Numbered from the stretch's first letter, positions 35,159-43,995 are shown. The stretch: 64,000 bases of DNA from Halogranum rubrum (GCF_900114455.1 NZ_FOTC01000009.1:62001-126000), one strand, 5' to 3'. The notes: a model not told the origin generated them from the letters alone. A program made the numbers and translations.

Positions 35159-36154
35159 TCAGCGTTTCAGTGCGAGTGTGTCGGCCGGGGCGTCGAGGAG
35201 TTCTTTCAACTCGTCGTCGACGGCGCAGACGGTGACCGAACAGCCCATCATGTCCAGCGAGGTCATGTAGTCGCCGACCCACGCGTCGTGGACCTGTAGG
35301 TCGTGGTCGTCCATGAGTTCTTGCAGACGCTTGTTCACGACGAACAGTTCCATCTCGGGCGTGCCGCCCATCCCGTTGACGATGGTGACGACTTCCTGGC
35401 CCGAATCGAGGTCGAGGTCGTCGAGCACTTTCTCCGTCAGATGCTCGGTGATCTCGTCGGCGCTCATCATGTCCGCACGCTGGGTGCCGGGTTCACCGTG
35501 AATCCCGATACCGAGTTCTAACTCGTCCTCGCCGAGGTCGAACGTCGGTTCACCCTTCTCCGGGGTGACACAGGAGGTGAGCGCCATCCCCATCGTGCCG
35601 ACGTTGTCGACGACTTTCTCGGCGACGCGCTTGACCTCGGCCAACTCCGCGCCTTCGGCCGCCTTCGCGCCAGCGACTTTGTGGACGAGAATCGTCCCGC
35701 AGACCCCGCGTCGACCGGAGGTGTAGAGCGAGTCCTCGACGGCGACGTCGTCGTTGACGACGACCTGTTCGACCTCGACGTCGTCCATCGCGGCCATCTC
35801 ACCGGCCGTCTCGAAGTTCATCACGTCGCCCTCGTAGTTCTTGACGACACAGAGGACGCCTTCGCCCGCGTCGCAGGCTTTGACCATCTCGTTCAACTGG
35901 TCTGCCGTCGGCGAGGTGAAGACCTGTCCTGCGGCCGCGCCGTCGAGCATCCCGTCGCCGATGTAGCCCGCGTGTGTCGGTTCGTGGCCGCTCCCCCCGC
36001 CGGAGACGACACCAACCTTTCCGTCGACCGGTGCATCTGCGCGTACGAGGACTTCGTACCCGTCGAGACGGCGGAGTCGGTCGGGGTAGGCAGCGACCAT
36101 CCCGTCGAGCATCTCGTCGACCACGTCTGCCGGGTCGTTGATGAGTTTCTTCAT
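35159..36154 (-). CDS. dhaK: Dihydroxyacetone kinase substrate-binding subunit
   Basis: 331 residues. His219 in GIGIHGEPG is the residue that binds dihydroxyacetone covalently as a hemiaminal (E. coli His218); His57 (GGGSGHEPTH) and Asp110 (KNYEGDVMNF) match the catalytic pair. With DhaL and DhaM it makes dihydroxyacetone phosphate using PTS phosphate. ATG at 36154 chosen (MKKLINDPADVV); the frame is open to 36223. First gene of the dhaKLM cluster. Confidence 0.95.
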   Translation of the reverse strand: MKKLINDPADVVDEMLDGMVAAYPDRLRRLDGYEVLVRADAPVDGKVGVVSGGGSGHEPTHAGYIGDGMLDGAAAGQVFTSPTADQLNEMVKACDAGEGVLCVVKNYEGDVMNFETAGEMAAMDDVEVEQVVVNDDVAVEDSLYTSGRRGVCGTILVHKVAGAKAAEGAELAEVKRVAEKVVDNVGTMGMALTSCVTPEKGEPTFDLGEDELELGIGIHGEPGTQRADMMSADEITEHLTEKVLDDLDLDSGQEVVTIVNGMGGTPEMELFVVNKRLQELMDDHDLQVHDAWVGDYMTSLDMMGCSVTVCAVDDELKELLDAPADTLALKR

Positions 36155-36181
36155 GGTTCGTGATACACCTAGACGTGCCGA

Positions 36182-36197
36182 CGCAAAAGCGTTTGTA
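36182..36197 (-). promoter_or_regulatory. Promoter element upstream of dhaK
   Basis: Minus-strand ctacaaacgcttttgc lies about 28-43 nt before the dhaK ATG and shares acaaacgcttt with the dhaL element. Spacing fits a core promoter with a short leader. Confidence 0.45.
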
Positions 36198-36308
36198 GAG
36201 CGGTGTGTCGGATCGGCTGACACTCGCTCGGGCAGGGGAATCGAACGGTCGTCGTCGACGAGTCCGAGAGGCCACCCGATTTACGTGCTCGCCCGCGAAG
36301 GGTCGGCC

Positions 36309-36980
36309 ATGACGCCACCACTCGCACTCGACATCGACGGGACGCTGACGACGCCGGACGGAACCATCGACCCTCGCGTGTTCGACGTCCTCCCGTCGTG
36401 GGACGCCCCAGTCGTCTTAGCGACCGGGAAATCCTTCCCGTACCCGGTCACGCTCTGTCACTACATCGGCATCCCCGAGACTGTCGTCGCCGAGAACGGC
36501 GGCGTCGTCCTCGCCGACGAACAGGTGTCGTACACCGGCGACCGTGAGAAGGCGGTAGCCGTCGCCGAAGAGTTCGAGTCGCGCGGCGGTGACCTCGGAT
36601 GGGGGGCCGCCGACACGACCAACCGCTGGCGAGAGACCGAAATCGCCGTCCACATCGACAGCGACGAAGAACTGCTCCGCAAGGTGGCCGCCGAGTACGA
36701 CATGGAAGTCGTCGACACGGGGTACGCTTACCACGTCAAGACGCCCGGTGTCGAGAAAGGCGTCGGGTTGAAAGAAGTTGCAGACATCCTCGGTGTCGAC
36801 GCCGAGTCGTTCGTCGCCGTCGGCGACAGCGAAAACGACGTCTCGACGTTCCACGTCGCCGCCGAATCCTACGCCGTCGCCAACGCCGACGACCGGGCGC
36901 GCGCCGCCGCCGACGTCGTTCTCGACGAGGGGTACATGGACGGGACGCTGTCGGTGCTGGAGGAGATTGCGGACCGGTAG
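36309..36980 (+). CDS. Phosphoglycolate phosphatase, archaeal HAD type
   Basis: 223 residues. HAD motif I is LDIDGTLTTPDG with nucleophile Asp9, motif II is VLATGKS, and the last motif is VAVGDSENDVSTF. The IIB-type cap lies between about 80 and 155. Archaeal members of this length dephosphorylate 2-phosphoglycolate. ATG at 36309 gives the family start; the longer open frame from 36138 overlaps dhaK. Separate from the glycerol genes by direction. Confidence 0.85.
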   Translation: MTPPLALDIDGTLTTPDGTIDPRVFDVLPSWDAPVVLATGKSFPYPVTLCHYIGIPETVVAENGGVVLADEQVSYTGDREKAVAVAEEFESRGGDLGWGAADTTNRWRETEIAVHIDSDEELLRKVAAEYDMEVVDTGYAYHVKTPGVEKGVGLKEVADILGVDAESFVAVGDSENDVSTFHVAAESYAVANADDRARAAADVVLDEGYMDGTLSVLEEIADR

Positions 36981-36993
36981 CCAAACTCGATTC

Positions 36994-37530
36994 TCACGTT
37001 TCGGTCGATTCGGTCGGCGGCGGCCGCCCGTGGCCGGGGACGGTCCACACACCCAGCGTCTCGCCGCTCTCGGCGTCGACGACTGTCGTCTCGGGCGTCC
37101 CCGTCGTCTTCGTCACCTTCCAGACGTATACCGGGCGGTCCGACGGCGGGACGTCGAGTCGCTCGGGAATTTGCGTCCCCGACGCCCCCGGTGAGTCGTC
37201 GACGAAGATACCCGGAACGACGTCACCGTCGGGGACAGCCGACCCGACTGTTCCATCGGTGTCCGCTCGGTGCCACACGCCCTCGGCGTCGACGTAGTAC
37301 AGACGCAGGTCGTACGCGTCGGGGTCTCCACCCGTCTCGGCGAGTGTGGCCCGGAGGTCACTTCGAGAGACGAGTCGCGTCTCGGCCGACGAGAGATGGA
37401 CCGTCGACTCGTCGGCTTGTGTCGTCACTCTCTGGCCCACATCCGGACCACTGCCCGACGGACTCCCCGCGAGACACCCGCTCAGTACCACCAGCAGTTG
37501 GAGCACGGCGAGCACCGCGGTCAGACGCAT
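36994..37530 (-). CDS. Small lipoprotein, unknown function
   Basis: 178 residues. MRLTAVLAVLQLLVVLSGC is a signal sequence with lipobox LSGC (Cys19). The mature part is soluble and acidic, with a C-terminal stretch (RPVYVWKVTKTTGTPETTVVDAESGETLG) that resembles PepSY-like repeats seen in secreted proteins; I hold this only loosely. Convergent with the phosphatase gene (13-nt gap). Confidence 0.65.
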   Translation of the reverse strand: MRLTAVLAVLQLLVVLSGCLAGSPSGSGPDVGQRVTTQADESTVHLSSAETRLVSRSDLRATLAETGGDPDAYDLRLYYVDAEGVWHRADTDGTVGSAVPDGDVVPGIFVDDSPGASGTQIPERLDVPPSDRPVYVWKVTKTTGTPETTVVDAESGETLGVWTVPGHGRPPPTESTET

Positions 37531-37584
37531 AGCCTAACTACACGCCGGAGCGGCAAGTAGCTTCGAACACGCTCACCGCCCCCG

Positions 37585-37896
37585 CTACTCTTCGTCGGTC
37601 ACGACGTCGTCGCGCCACTGTGCGAACGGTTCGAAGCTGTCTCTCTCGTCGAATCGTTCGAGACAGGGAACGTCGTACGGGTGCACGTCGACGACTCGCT
37701 CTGTGAGCGCGTCGTACCGCTCGTCTGTCGTCTTCGCGAGCAACACTACCTCTTCGTCCTCCTGAATCGCTCCCTCCCAGCGATAGACCGAGTCGCAGGC
37801 GACACGGTTGACGCACGCGGCGAGACGTTCCTCGACCAGCGTTCGGGCGATGTGTTCGGCTGCCGTCGGTGGCGCGGTGATGTACACTGTGACCAT
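37585..37896 (-). CDS. cutA: Divalent-cation tolerance protein CutA
   Basis: 103 residues, the standard trimeric CutA1 length. Diagnostic segments are LAACVNRV, SVYRWEGAIQED, VVLLAKTT and HPYDVPCL. Linked to copper and other divalent cation tolerance; the exact function is unsettled. A strong palindrome lies 46-67 nt upstream of its start and may be a metal-responsive operator. Cytosolic. Confidence 0.93.
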   Translation of the reverse strand: MVTVYITAPPTAAEHIARTLVEERLAACVNRVACDSVYRWEGAIQEDEEVVLLAKTTDERYDALTERVVDVHPYDVPCLERFDERDSFEPFAQWRDDVVTDEE

Positions 37897-37941
37897 GCAG
37901 GCTGCTCACGCCGAGTGTGATTTATCGTTTCGGGGGGCGGT

Positions 37942-37963
37942 TATCCAGATGGCTATCTGGATA
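37942..37963. promoter_or_regulatory. Perfect 9-bp inverted repeat upstream of cutA
   Basis: tatccagat-ggct-atctggata is perfectly symmetric. A partial second copy, ggatatctg, follows at 37971. It lies between the 3' end of the HEWD gene and the cutA start (both minus strand), so operator for cutA or hairpin terminator of the HEWD gene are both possible; the AT content and the half-repeat favour an operator. Confidence 0.5.
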
Positions 37964-38034
37964 GACGTTCGGATATCTGTGTAGAAATACAGAGCGCGTC
38001 GGTGTATCGTCCGGTCACTCGCTGCGTCGACCGC

Positions 38035-38241
38035 TCAGGCGTCGGCCTGTTCGCCGCCATCGATCGCTTCGAACGGGAGGAACGTCCCGTCGATGTCCCA
38101 CTCGTGGATGCAGTAGGGACTTCCCGTCGCTCGCTCGCCGTCGATGGTCACGACGCGCCAACTGTCGTCGGTCCAGCGTTCCTGTCGTCCGCATCGCTCA
38201 CAGTTCCGCTCGGTCGGTTTCCTGAGTCGAACATCGTCCAT
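38035..38241 (-). CDS. HEWD family zinc-ribbon-like small protein
   Basis: 68 residues. CERCGRQERW near residue 13 and the signature CIHEWD near residue 44 mark a small haloarchaeal family named after this tetrapeptide. The CxxC plus a later Cys and His could bind one zinc. Function unknown. ATG at 38241 (MDDVRLRKPTERN) is the likely start. Confidence 0.8.
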   Translation of the reverse strand: MDDVRLRKPTERNCERCGRQERWTDDSWRVVTIDGERATGSPYCIHEWDIDGTFLPFEAIDGGEQADA

Positions 38242-38292
38242 ACCCGTGTCAGTGTTTCCCGAGGGATATAACCGTGACTTCATCGGCCGATT

Positions 38293-38817
38293 TCACTCGG
38301 CGAGTGTGTCGAGCGGTGCACGAAGAATCAACTCTTCGTGGTCGTTGCCGTCGAACGCTTCGGTTCGCCGACCGACCACCTCGAACCCGTGTGACTCGTA
38401 GAACCCTCGTCCAACCGCATTGTTCGCGAAGACGAGCGCCGAGAGGAACTCGTGGCCCGCGTCGGTGTCGAGGTCCGCGACGACCCGGTGGAGTAACTGC
38501 GTCCCAACACCGCTTCCCCAGTACGACTCGCGAGCGTAGAGACGGGTGAGCGTCGGTCGCGTCCCGTCGCTCGCGACGACGGCGTGGGCGAAGGCGACTA
38601 TGTCGTCGCTCTCCGGCCTCTCTTCGTCGACGGCGACGACGAACGCACCCTCCTCGACCTGTTCGCGGAGGTCCACCGGGTCGTACCAGGCGTCGACCGT
38701 CTCGTCGATGGTGACCGTCGAGAGGAAGTCGCCGTAGGCGGCGTGCCACGATTCGCGGGCGACCGCCGCGATAACGCCAGTGTCGGCCGGCCGGGCAGGA
38801 CGGAGGTGGAGGTGCAT
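38293..38817 (-). CDS. GNAT family N-acetyltransferase
   Basis: 174 residues with the GNAT core: N-terminal strand LHLRPARPAD, the acetyl-CoA loop in the segment LYARESYWGSGVGTQLLHR (Q/RxxGxG/A type) and the C-terminal FYESHGFEVVGRR. It transfers an acetyl group to an unknown amine substrate. ATG at 38817 gives the family start. Divergent from the methyltransferase at 38935. Confidence 0.9.
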   Translation of the reverse strand: MHLHLRPARPADTGVIAAVARESWHAAYGDFLSTVTIDETVDAWYDPVDLREQVEEGAFVVAVDEERPESDDIVAFAHAVVASDGTRPTLTRLYARESYWGSGVGTQLLHRVVADLDTDAGHEFLSALVFANNAVGRGFYESHGFEVVGRRTEAFDGNDHEELILRAPLDTLAE

Positions 38818-38934
38818 ATCCGTCCCTGGAGTCCGGTGAGCAAAGTACTGTTGTCTCCGTAATCCTCGTCGCCGACAGCGGTCGAACGAGAGACGAAGGT
38901 CGACGTTTTTGCACTCGCCGCCCCAAGCGACGCT

Positions 38935-39495
38935 ATGGGCTTTCACACCTTCGACATCGACCGCGCGGCCAACCTCGACGACCCGGGTCGCTACCGCTTC
39001 TGCTCGCGTGAGGAACTGCTCTCACTTCTCGACCCCGACTCGACGATGGTCGTCGCCGACCTCGGCAGCGGGACGGGCTTTTACACCGACGACGTCGCAC
39101 CCTACGTCGACACCTGCTACGCCGTCGACGTCCAATCGGAGATGCACGACCTGTATCGAGAAAAGGGCCTCCCGGAGACGGTCGAGACGGTCACCGCCGA
39201 CGTGTCGGACCTGCCGTTCGACGACGACGCACTCGACGCCGCCTTCTCGACGATGACCTACCACGAGTACGCGAGCGACGAGTCGCTCGCCGAACTCGCT
39301 CGGGTCCTCCGTCCCGGTGGTCGTCTCGTCACCGTCGACTGGAGCGCAGACGGCGAAGGGAACGACGGCCCACCGCGCGAAGAACGGTTCTCGCTCGGAG
39401 ACGCCGTCTCGGCACTCGCCGACGCCGGGTTCACCGTCGCCCGTGCCGAGACTCGTCGGGAGACGTTTGTCTGTGTCGCACGGCGCGGCGAGTGA
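38935..39495 (+). CDS. Class I SAM-dependent methyltransferase
   Basis: 186 residues. Motif I is VVADLGSGTGFYT (residues 40-52), the acidic end of strand 2 is AVDVQSEM, and the DALDAAFSTMTYHEY and LRPGGRLVTVDW segments complete the UbiE/type-11 fold. Substrate unknown. A TATA-like gacgtttttgc lies about 30 nt upstream of the ATG. Confidence 0.9.
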   Translation: MGFHTFDIDRAANLDDPGRYRFCSREELLSLLDPDSTMVVADLGSGTGFYTDDVAPYVDTCYAVDVQSEMHDLYREKGLPETVETVTADVSDLPFDDDALDAAFSTMTYHEYASDESLAELARVLRPGGRLVTVDWSADGEGNDGPPREERFSLGDAVSALADAGFTVARAETRRETFVCVARRGE

Positions 39496-39611
39496 CTGAA
39501 CGACCAGTCTTAGCAGTAAATCCGGTCTGGATTGTCTGCTTGTTCACTTTTCGGCGAACGTTCTCGTCGAACGTCTCTTAGGTGCTTATATCTGTGTAAG
39601 GTGTTTCAGGC

Positions 39612-39624
39612 GAACGCTTATCTC
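39612..39624 (+). promoter_or_regulatory. Core promoter of the rubrerythrin-like ribbon gene
   Basis: gcgaacgcttatc shows a BRE-like purine-rich part followed by a TATA-like cttatc about 24-31 nt before the ATG at 39647, a textbook leaderless haloarchaeal arrangement. Confidence 0.5.
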
Positions 39625-39646
39625 TCGCTATTCGTGAACTCGGGAC

Positions 39647-39802
39647 ATGGTACTACACAACACGGAACTCGACCCGTACAGCCCCGAAGAGCGGTACTAC
39701 GAGTGTCTCTCTTGTGGAACCCGACGGACGAGCACAGAACACGTCGCGGCCTGTGCAGAGTGTGATGGAGAGGTCCGAAACATCGCCGTCGCTCGCGAAT
39801 AG
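39647..39802 (+). CDS. Rubrerythrin-like zinc-ribbon small protein
   Basis: 51 residues. Two CxxC pairs (CLSCGTR and CAECDGE), spaced by 14 residues, form a rubredoxin-like or zinc ribbon. From memory this matches haloarchaeal proteins annotated as rubrerythrin-like domain (DUF7129). Role unknown; such ribbons often bind zinc or iron. Confidence 0.8.
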   Translation: MVLHNTELDPYSPEERYYECLSCGTRRTSTEHVAACAECDGEVRNIAVARE

Positions 39803-39829
39803 CGCCGTAGAAAACGAAGTTCGCTCGTC

Positions 39830-40798
39830 TCAGTACTCGATGTCGGCCGCGGTGTAGCGGTCGACGACGAGCACGAGCGCCGCACCGACGACGCCCGCGG
39901 CGAAGAAGATGCCGACGAGTTCTGCCGTCCAGAGACTGTAGTCGACGACGTCGCCGCCGCCGAGATGTCGCGTCGCCTCGCTGACCGGCGCGCGGAGCGC
40001 ACCGAGGATGAGGCTGACGAGGAACGCGAGCGTCGCCTCGCGGTAGTGTTCGAGCGCCCACTTGACCGCGTGGGCGATAGTGAACAGGCCGACGACGGCC
40101 CCCGAGATGAACGCGACGACGACGGTGCCGTCCGCGACGAGCGACGACACCGACGCCTGTCCGAGAGCGACGTTGAGGAGGCCATCGGTGAACTCCTTCA
40201 GCGTCGTCACCATGAACTCGTACTTCCCGAGGATGAGCAAGAGCAGCGACCCCGAGATACCGGGGAGAATCATCGCACTCACGGCGACTGCGCCCGCGAG
40301 GACGACGAAGACGAGGCTATCGTCGAGTGCAGCAGAAGCGGGTCCGGAGACGAAGAACGCGAGTGCGAACCCGGTGACTGCGGCGGCGATGCGCTTCGGC
40401 GTGTCGAGTTCGACCTCGGTGTAGAGGACGATAGCCGACGCCAGGATGAGACCGGAGAAGAACCCGAAGGTGAGGACGGGCACCTCCTCGATGGCCCACT
40501 CCAGCGCGCGCGTCATGGCGATGACGGCGGACATGATACCCGCACCGAGCACGAGCAGGAACACGCCGTCCATCTCGATGAACGCGTCGTAGGCTTCCCG
40601 CTGGTGACCCGGGCGAACGCCGCCGAGGATGGTCAAGATGCGGTCGACGTCGATGCCGGTGACCGCGCCGATGAGGCGCTCGTAGATGCCCGTGATGAGT
40701 GCGATGGTCCCTCCCGAGACGCCGGGGACGGCGTCTGCAGAGCCCATACAGAGGCCCTTGAGGTAGACCGCCAGCCACGAGCGGAAGTCAGTCGACAT
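39830..40798 (-). CDS. DUF368 (PopT-type) membrane protein, candidate polyprenyl-phosphate translocase
   Basis: 322 residues with about eight to ten hydrophobic helices and the DUF368 N-terminal signature LKGLCMGSADAVPGVSGGTI; a second ILPGISGSLLLLILGKYE half-repeat follows. Bacterial DUF368 proteins (PopT) were recently shown to return undecaprenyl phosphate across the membrane. Here the gene shares one nucleotide with the aglB stop (TGATG), so translation is coupled. A role in flipping dolichyl phosphate back after AglB transfer is a strong inference, not established in archaea. Confidence 0.85.
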   Translation of the reverse strand: MSTDFRSWLAVYLKGLCMGSADAVPGVSGGTIALITGIYERLIGAVTGIDVDRILTILGGVRPGHQREAYDAFIEMDGVFLLVLGAGIMSAVIAMTRALEWAIEEVPVLTFGFFSGLILASAIVLYTEVELDTPKRIAAAVTGFALAFFVSGPASAALDDSLVFVVLAGAVAVSAMILPGISGSLLLLILGKYEFMVTTLKEFTDGLLNVALGQASVSSLVADGTVVVAFISGAVVGLFTIAHAVKWALEHYREATLAFLVSLILGALRAPVSEATRHLGGGDVVDYSLWTAELVGIFFAAGVVGAALVLVVDRYTAADIEY

Positions 40799-43700
40799 CA
40801 GTTGTGTGTGGCAGCGAGCGGTTCGGAGACGAGCACGCCGACCGAGTCGGCCGTCGACGATGCCGACAGCGACTCGGTAGTGTTGGCAGACGCGTTCGTC
40901 GCGGTGTCGTTGCCTTCACTCGTCGTGGCCGTGGCGTCGTCGGACGCCGTCTCGTTCGTCGTCGCGTTCTGGTTCTGGTTCTGGTTGCCGAGCACCTGCT
41001 CTTCGAGTTGGACCTGCGCGGCGGCGTCGTCCTCGCCGAGCACCTGTGCCTCGGTGACGTCCGCCGACCCGCTGTAGGCGACGATAGAGCCGTTGTCGGC
41101 GGCGGTCAGTCCGGTGCTGAACGAGTACGAACTGTTCGCACGGACGCTGACGTTGGTGTGGCCGTTGTCCGGGCCGAACTCGTCGTAGCCGGTCGTTGAG
41201 TACGGGACCGTCATCGTGAACTCGCCGTCCTCGTTCGTCTCTGCCTGCTGGGTGTAGACGAACGTGGAGTCCTGCGAGGGGACGTTCATCTGGACGCGAG
41301 CGGTCACCGTCGCGTTCGCCGGTGCACCGCTTCCTTCGACGGTGGCACCGTCGACGCGTTCGAACGTCTTGACCCACGCCGGACCGGACCCTTGTTGGGT
41401 CGCAGCACTGGACTCACTGGCCTTCACGAGTCGGTAGTGTTCGAGTGCGGGCACGCGCTCCGACGGGATGTTGCCGAGGCCGCCGACCTGTGCCGTGCCG
41501 TCTTCGGCGACGAACTGGCGGGCGGCGCTCATGTTCTGGAACTGCTTGACGGCGCTCTCGTTACCCGAGGGCAGTGTCCGAATGTTGAGCGACTCGCCCG
41601 TGTTCGGGTTCGTCACCGTCTGCATCTCGTAGTCGAGGACGATTGGCTGCGGACTCACGGAACTACCGTGGTACTGGTACAGCCTGACCATCATGCTGTC
41701 GTAGTAGCGCTGCTCGTTGACTGTCGAGACGCCCTGATAGCCCTGCTGTTGATTGCCCTGATACAGGGTGTAGTAGAAGTCGCTCTGTGAGACGTTGTCG
41801 GCGTCGTAGAAGACGATGGGTGCGCCGAACTTCTGTCCCGGCGTCGCCATCTGGTAGTCGACCATCACGTAGCGGGTCTGGTTACCCTCGTCCGCTTGCT
41901 GGTCGTCCATGCCGGTCAGGACGTCCTGTGCGTCACCCTCACTCGGTGCGAGGAGGAAGTTCGCGGCAGTGTTCGCACCCTGCTGGAACGGGTTGGCGTT
42001 CGGGATACGTTCACCTTGGACCGTAATCCAGTGACCGTAGTCCCACCACGACATGACGCCGTACGCGCCTTCGGGGTAGTCGTGGTTACCCTGTCCTTCC
42101 TGATACGTGCCGTAGTAGTCCAACTGCTGGGCGTTTCCGGCACCGCCGTAGTTGCCCTCGGCGGGCGTGTTGTTCTGCATCCAGGTGAGACTGTCGTCCC
42201 ACTGCGTAATTGCGCCCGGACCGTGGTTCTGCGAGCGCTCCCACGCGGCACCGCTCGCGGCACCGAGTCCGGCCAGCGGTGCGAAGACGACGAGGAGGAT
42301 GGCGGCGAGCGTCATGACCTGCCAGCCACCGATGCCGGAGTCGCCGGACCGGTCCGTGACCGACCCGAGGTCGAGTGCTTGGACCGTCTCTGCGACCAGG
42401 AAGCCGGTCAGGACGGCGACGACGACGGCGAGGTAGTAGTTGAATCGAATCTGCGTGAACGCCGCGGCGGTGATGAACGCCGCCCAGACGACGACGAACA
42501 ACTGCTCGGCGTCGTATCGCGCCAATAGCGTCGCACCCACGATGAGTGCCGTCACGATGACGAGGCCGAGCAGTTGCGACGTCACCGGAATGTTCCCGAA
42601 CGCACCGTCGAGGGGTTCGGCGACGGCGCTGAGAAGACCCGGCGCGAGGAAGATGAGTGCGATGACGGCGAAACTGATGCCGACGTAGGCGTACTCACGC
42701 GTCTCACCCTTGCGGAGCAGCGGGCGGATGAGAATCGAGGCGACGGCGACGATGCCGAGGAACAGCGTCAGGCCGTACTCGCGGAGAATCTGGTCCGTCG
42801 CCGACGCGCCGCCGAGGAGCGCCGGGTCGAGGAACGGTCGCGCTTCGGCGATGGTCCGCGTCTGCGCGCCGGCGTTGAAGCCGACGGTTCGGAGGAGGTT
42901 CGTCCGAATCGTCCCGAACGCGTCGGGCGCGACGACGGCGAGTGCGCCGAGACCGACGAGGATGAGCCCGAAGATTGCGACGGGGAACAGCGTCAGCGAG
43001 AGGTCACGTGACTCCCACTGTCGGGCGAGGAAGGCGACGAAGACGCTGCCGAGTGCGACGGCGAACGCGAGTCCCGGTTGGATGAGCGAGAAGCGCGTCG
43101 CCGTGAAGCCGATGGTGTCGACTTGGAGGAGCATGAGCAGACCGGTGACGGTCATCGACACCGCGCCCGCGAAGGCGATGTGTTCGGGACTGCCGCCGTT
43201 GACCGTGTCGCTCACCTGCTTGAGGACGATGAACCCGCCGACGACACCGACGAGGAGGACGCCCGGCGGCCACACCCACATGTAGAGGGCGGTGGCGACA
43301 CCGGCGAGGGCGCCCCAGAGGAGGGGCGTTCGGAGAGCGTCGAGGTCACGGTCGGAGACGAGTTCCCAGACGGGTTTCTCGCGCTCTGCGATGCCGAACG
43401 CGACGAGGAGGGCGAAGACGGCGAACGCCTGAAACAGCGGCTCGACCCCGTTGTGGTCGGCGACGCCGACGAGCGTTCGCTGGAGGAACGTGCCGGGGAG
43501 CAGCATCAAGACGACGGCGCTGACGACGCCGGCGAGTCGGCCGCCGAGACGCTTGCCGATGAGGTAGACCGGAATCGCGGTCAGCGCACCGAAGACGGCT
43601 GGTGCGACGAGGAGGGTCTTCGCGACGAGCGCCTCACTCGGACTGCCGAGACCGACGATCAGTGCGACTGTCGCGACCAGTTGGTCGTACAGCGTCCCGA

Positions 43701-43995
43701 ACTGTCCCGTACTCGTCCCGAACGGGAAGTAGGTCCACGGGTCGAACGGGATAGTGCTCGGCCAGTTCCGGACGGTGTACTGGACTTCTCGAAGGTGATA
43801 CCACGCGTCGTTCCCCGAAAAGAGCACCTCGCCGTCGACGATGAATCTCCCGTAGGGGATGAGACGCACGTACAACATGACCGCCACCACGGCGAGGAGG
43901 GCGGGGACGTGATACTTCTCTCGAAGGGTGTCGACGAGCGACCCGTCCGTGTTCAGGACGGAGCGTTCGTCGGCACTCTCGCTACGCTCACTCAT
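40798..43995 (-). CDS. aglB: Dolichyl-(di)phosphate oligosaccharide-protein glycotransferase AglB
   Basis: 1065 residues, STT3 family. The N-terminal half has about thirteen hydrophobic helices; the first external loop keeps SGNDAWYHLREVQY (acidic metal-binding part). The catalytic signature WWDYG lies near residue 650 (GVMSWWDYGHW). The extracellular C-terminal domain ends in a Thr/Asn/Ala-rich tail. It moves the glycan from the dolichol carrier to Asn of S-layer and other exported proteins. ATG 43995 chosen; a TATA element (cttatg) sits 26-31 nt upstream. Coupled to the DUF368 gene. Confidence 0.96.
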   Translation of the reverse strand: MSERSESADERSVLNTDGSLVDTLREKYHVPALLAVVAVMLYVRLIPYGRFIVDGEVLFSGNDAWYHLREVQYTVRNWPSTIPFDPWTYFPFGTSTGQFGTLYDQLVATVALIVGLGSPSEALVAKTLLVAPAVFGALTAIPVYLIGKRLGGRLAGVVSAVVLMLLPGTFLQRTLVGVADHNGVEPLFQAFAVFALLVAFGIAEREKPVWELVSDRDLDALRTPLLWGALAGVATALYMWVWPPGVLLVGVVGGFIVLKQVSDTVNGGSPEHIAFAGAVSMTVTGLLMLLQVDTIGFTATRFSLIQPGLAFAVALGSVFVAFLARQWESRDLSLTLFPVAIFGLILVGLGALAVVAPDAFGTIRTNLLRTVGFNAGAQTRTIAEARPFLDPALLGGASATDQILREYGLTLFLGIVAVASILIRPLLRKGETREYAYVGISFAVIALIFLAPGLLSAVAEPLDGAFGNIPVTSQLLGLVIVTALIVGATLLARYDAEQLFVVVWAAFITAAAFTQIRFNYYLAVVVAVLTGFLVAETVQALDLGSVTDRSGDSGIGGWQVMTLAAILLVVFAPLAGLGAASGAAWERSQNHGPGAITQWDDSLTWMQNNTPAEGNYGGAGNAQQLDYYGTYQEGQGNHDYPEGAYGVMSWWDYGHWITVQGERIPNANPFQQGANTAANFLLAPSEGDAQDVLTGMDDQQADEGNQTRYVMVDYQMATPGQKFGAPIVFYDADNVSQSDFYYTLYQGNQQQGYQGVSTVNEQRYYDSMMVRLYQYHGSSVSPQPIVLDYEMQTVTNPNTGESLNIRTLPSGNESAVKQFQNMSAARQFVAEDGTAQVGGLGNIPSERVPALEHYRLVKASESSAATQQGSGPAWVKTFERVDGATVEGSGAPANATVTARVQMNVPSQDSTFVYTQQAETNEDGEFTMTVPYSTTGYDEFGPDNGHTNVSVRANSSYSFSTGLTAADNGSIVAYSGSADVTEAQVLGEDDAAAQVQLEEQVLGNQNQNQNATTNETASDDATATTSEGNDTATNASANTTESLSASSTADSVGVLVSEPLAATHN

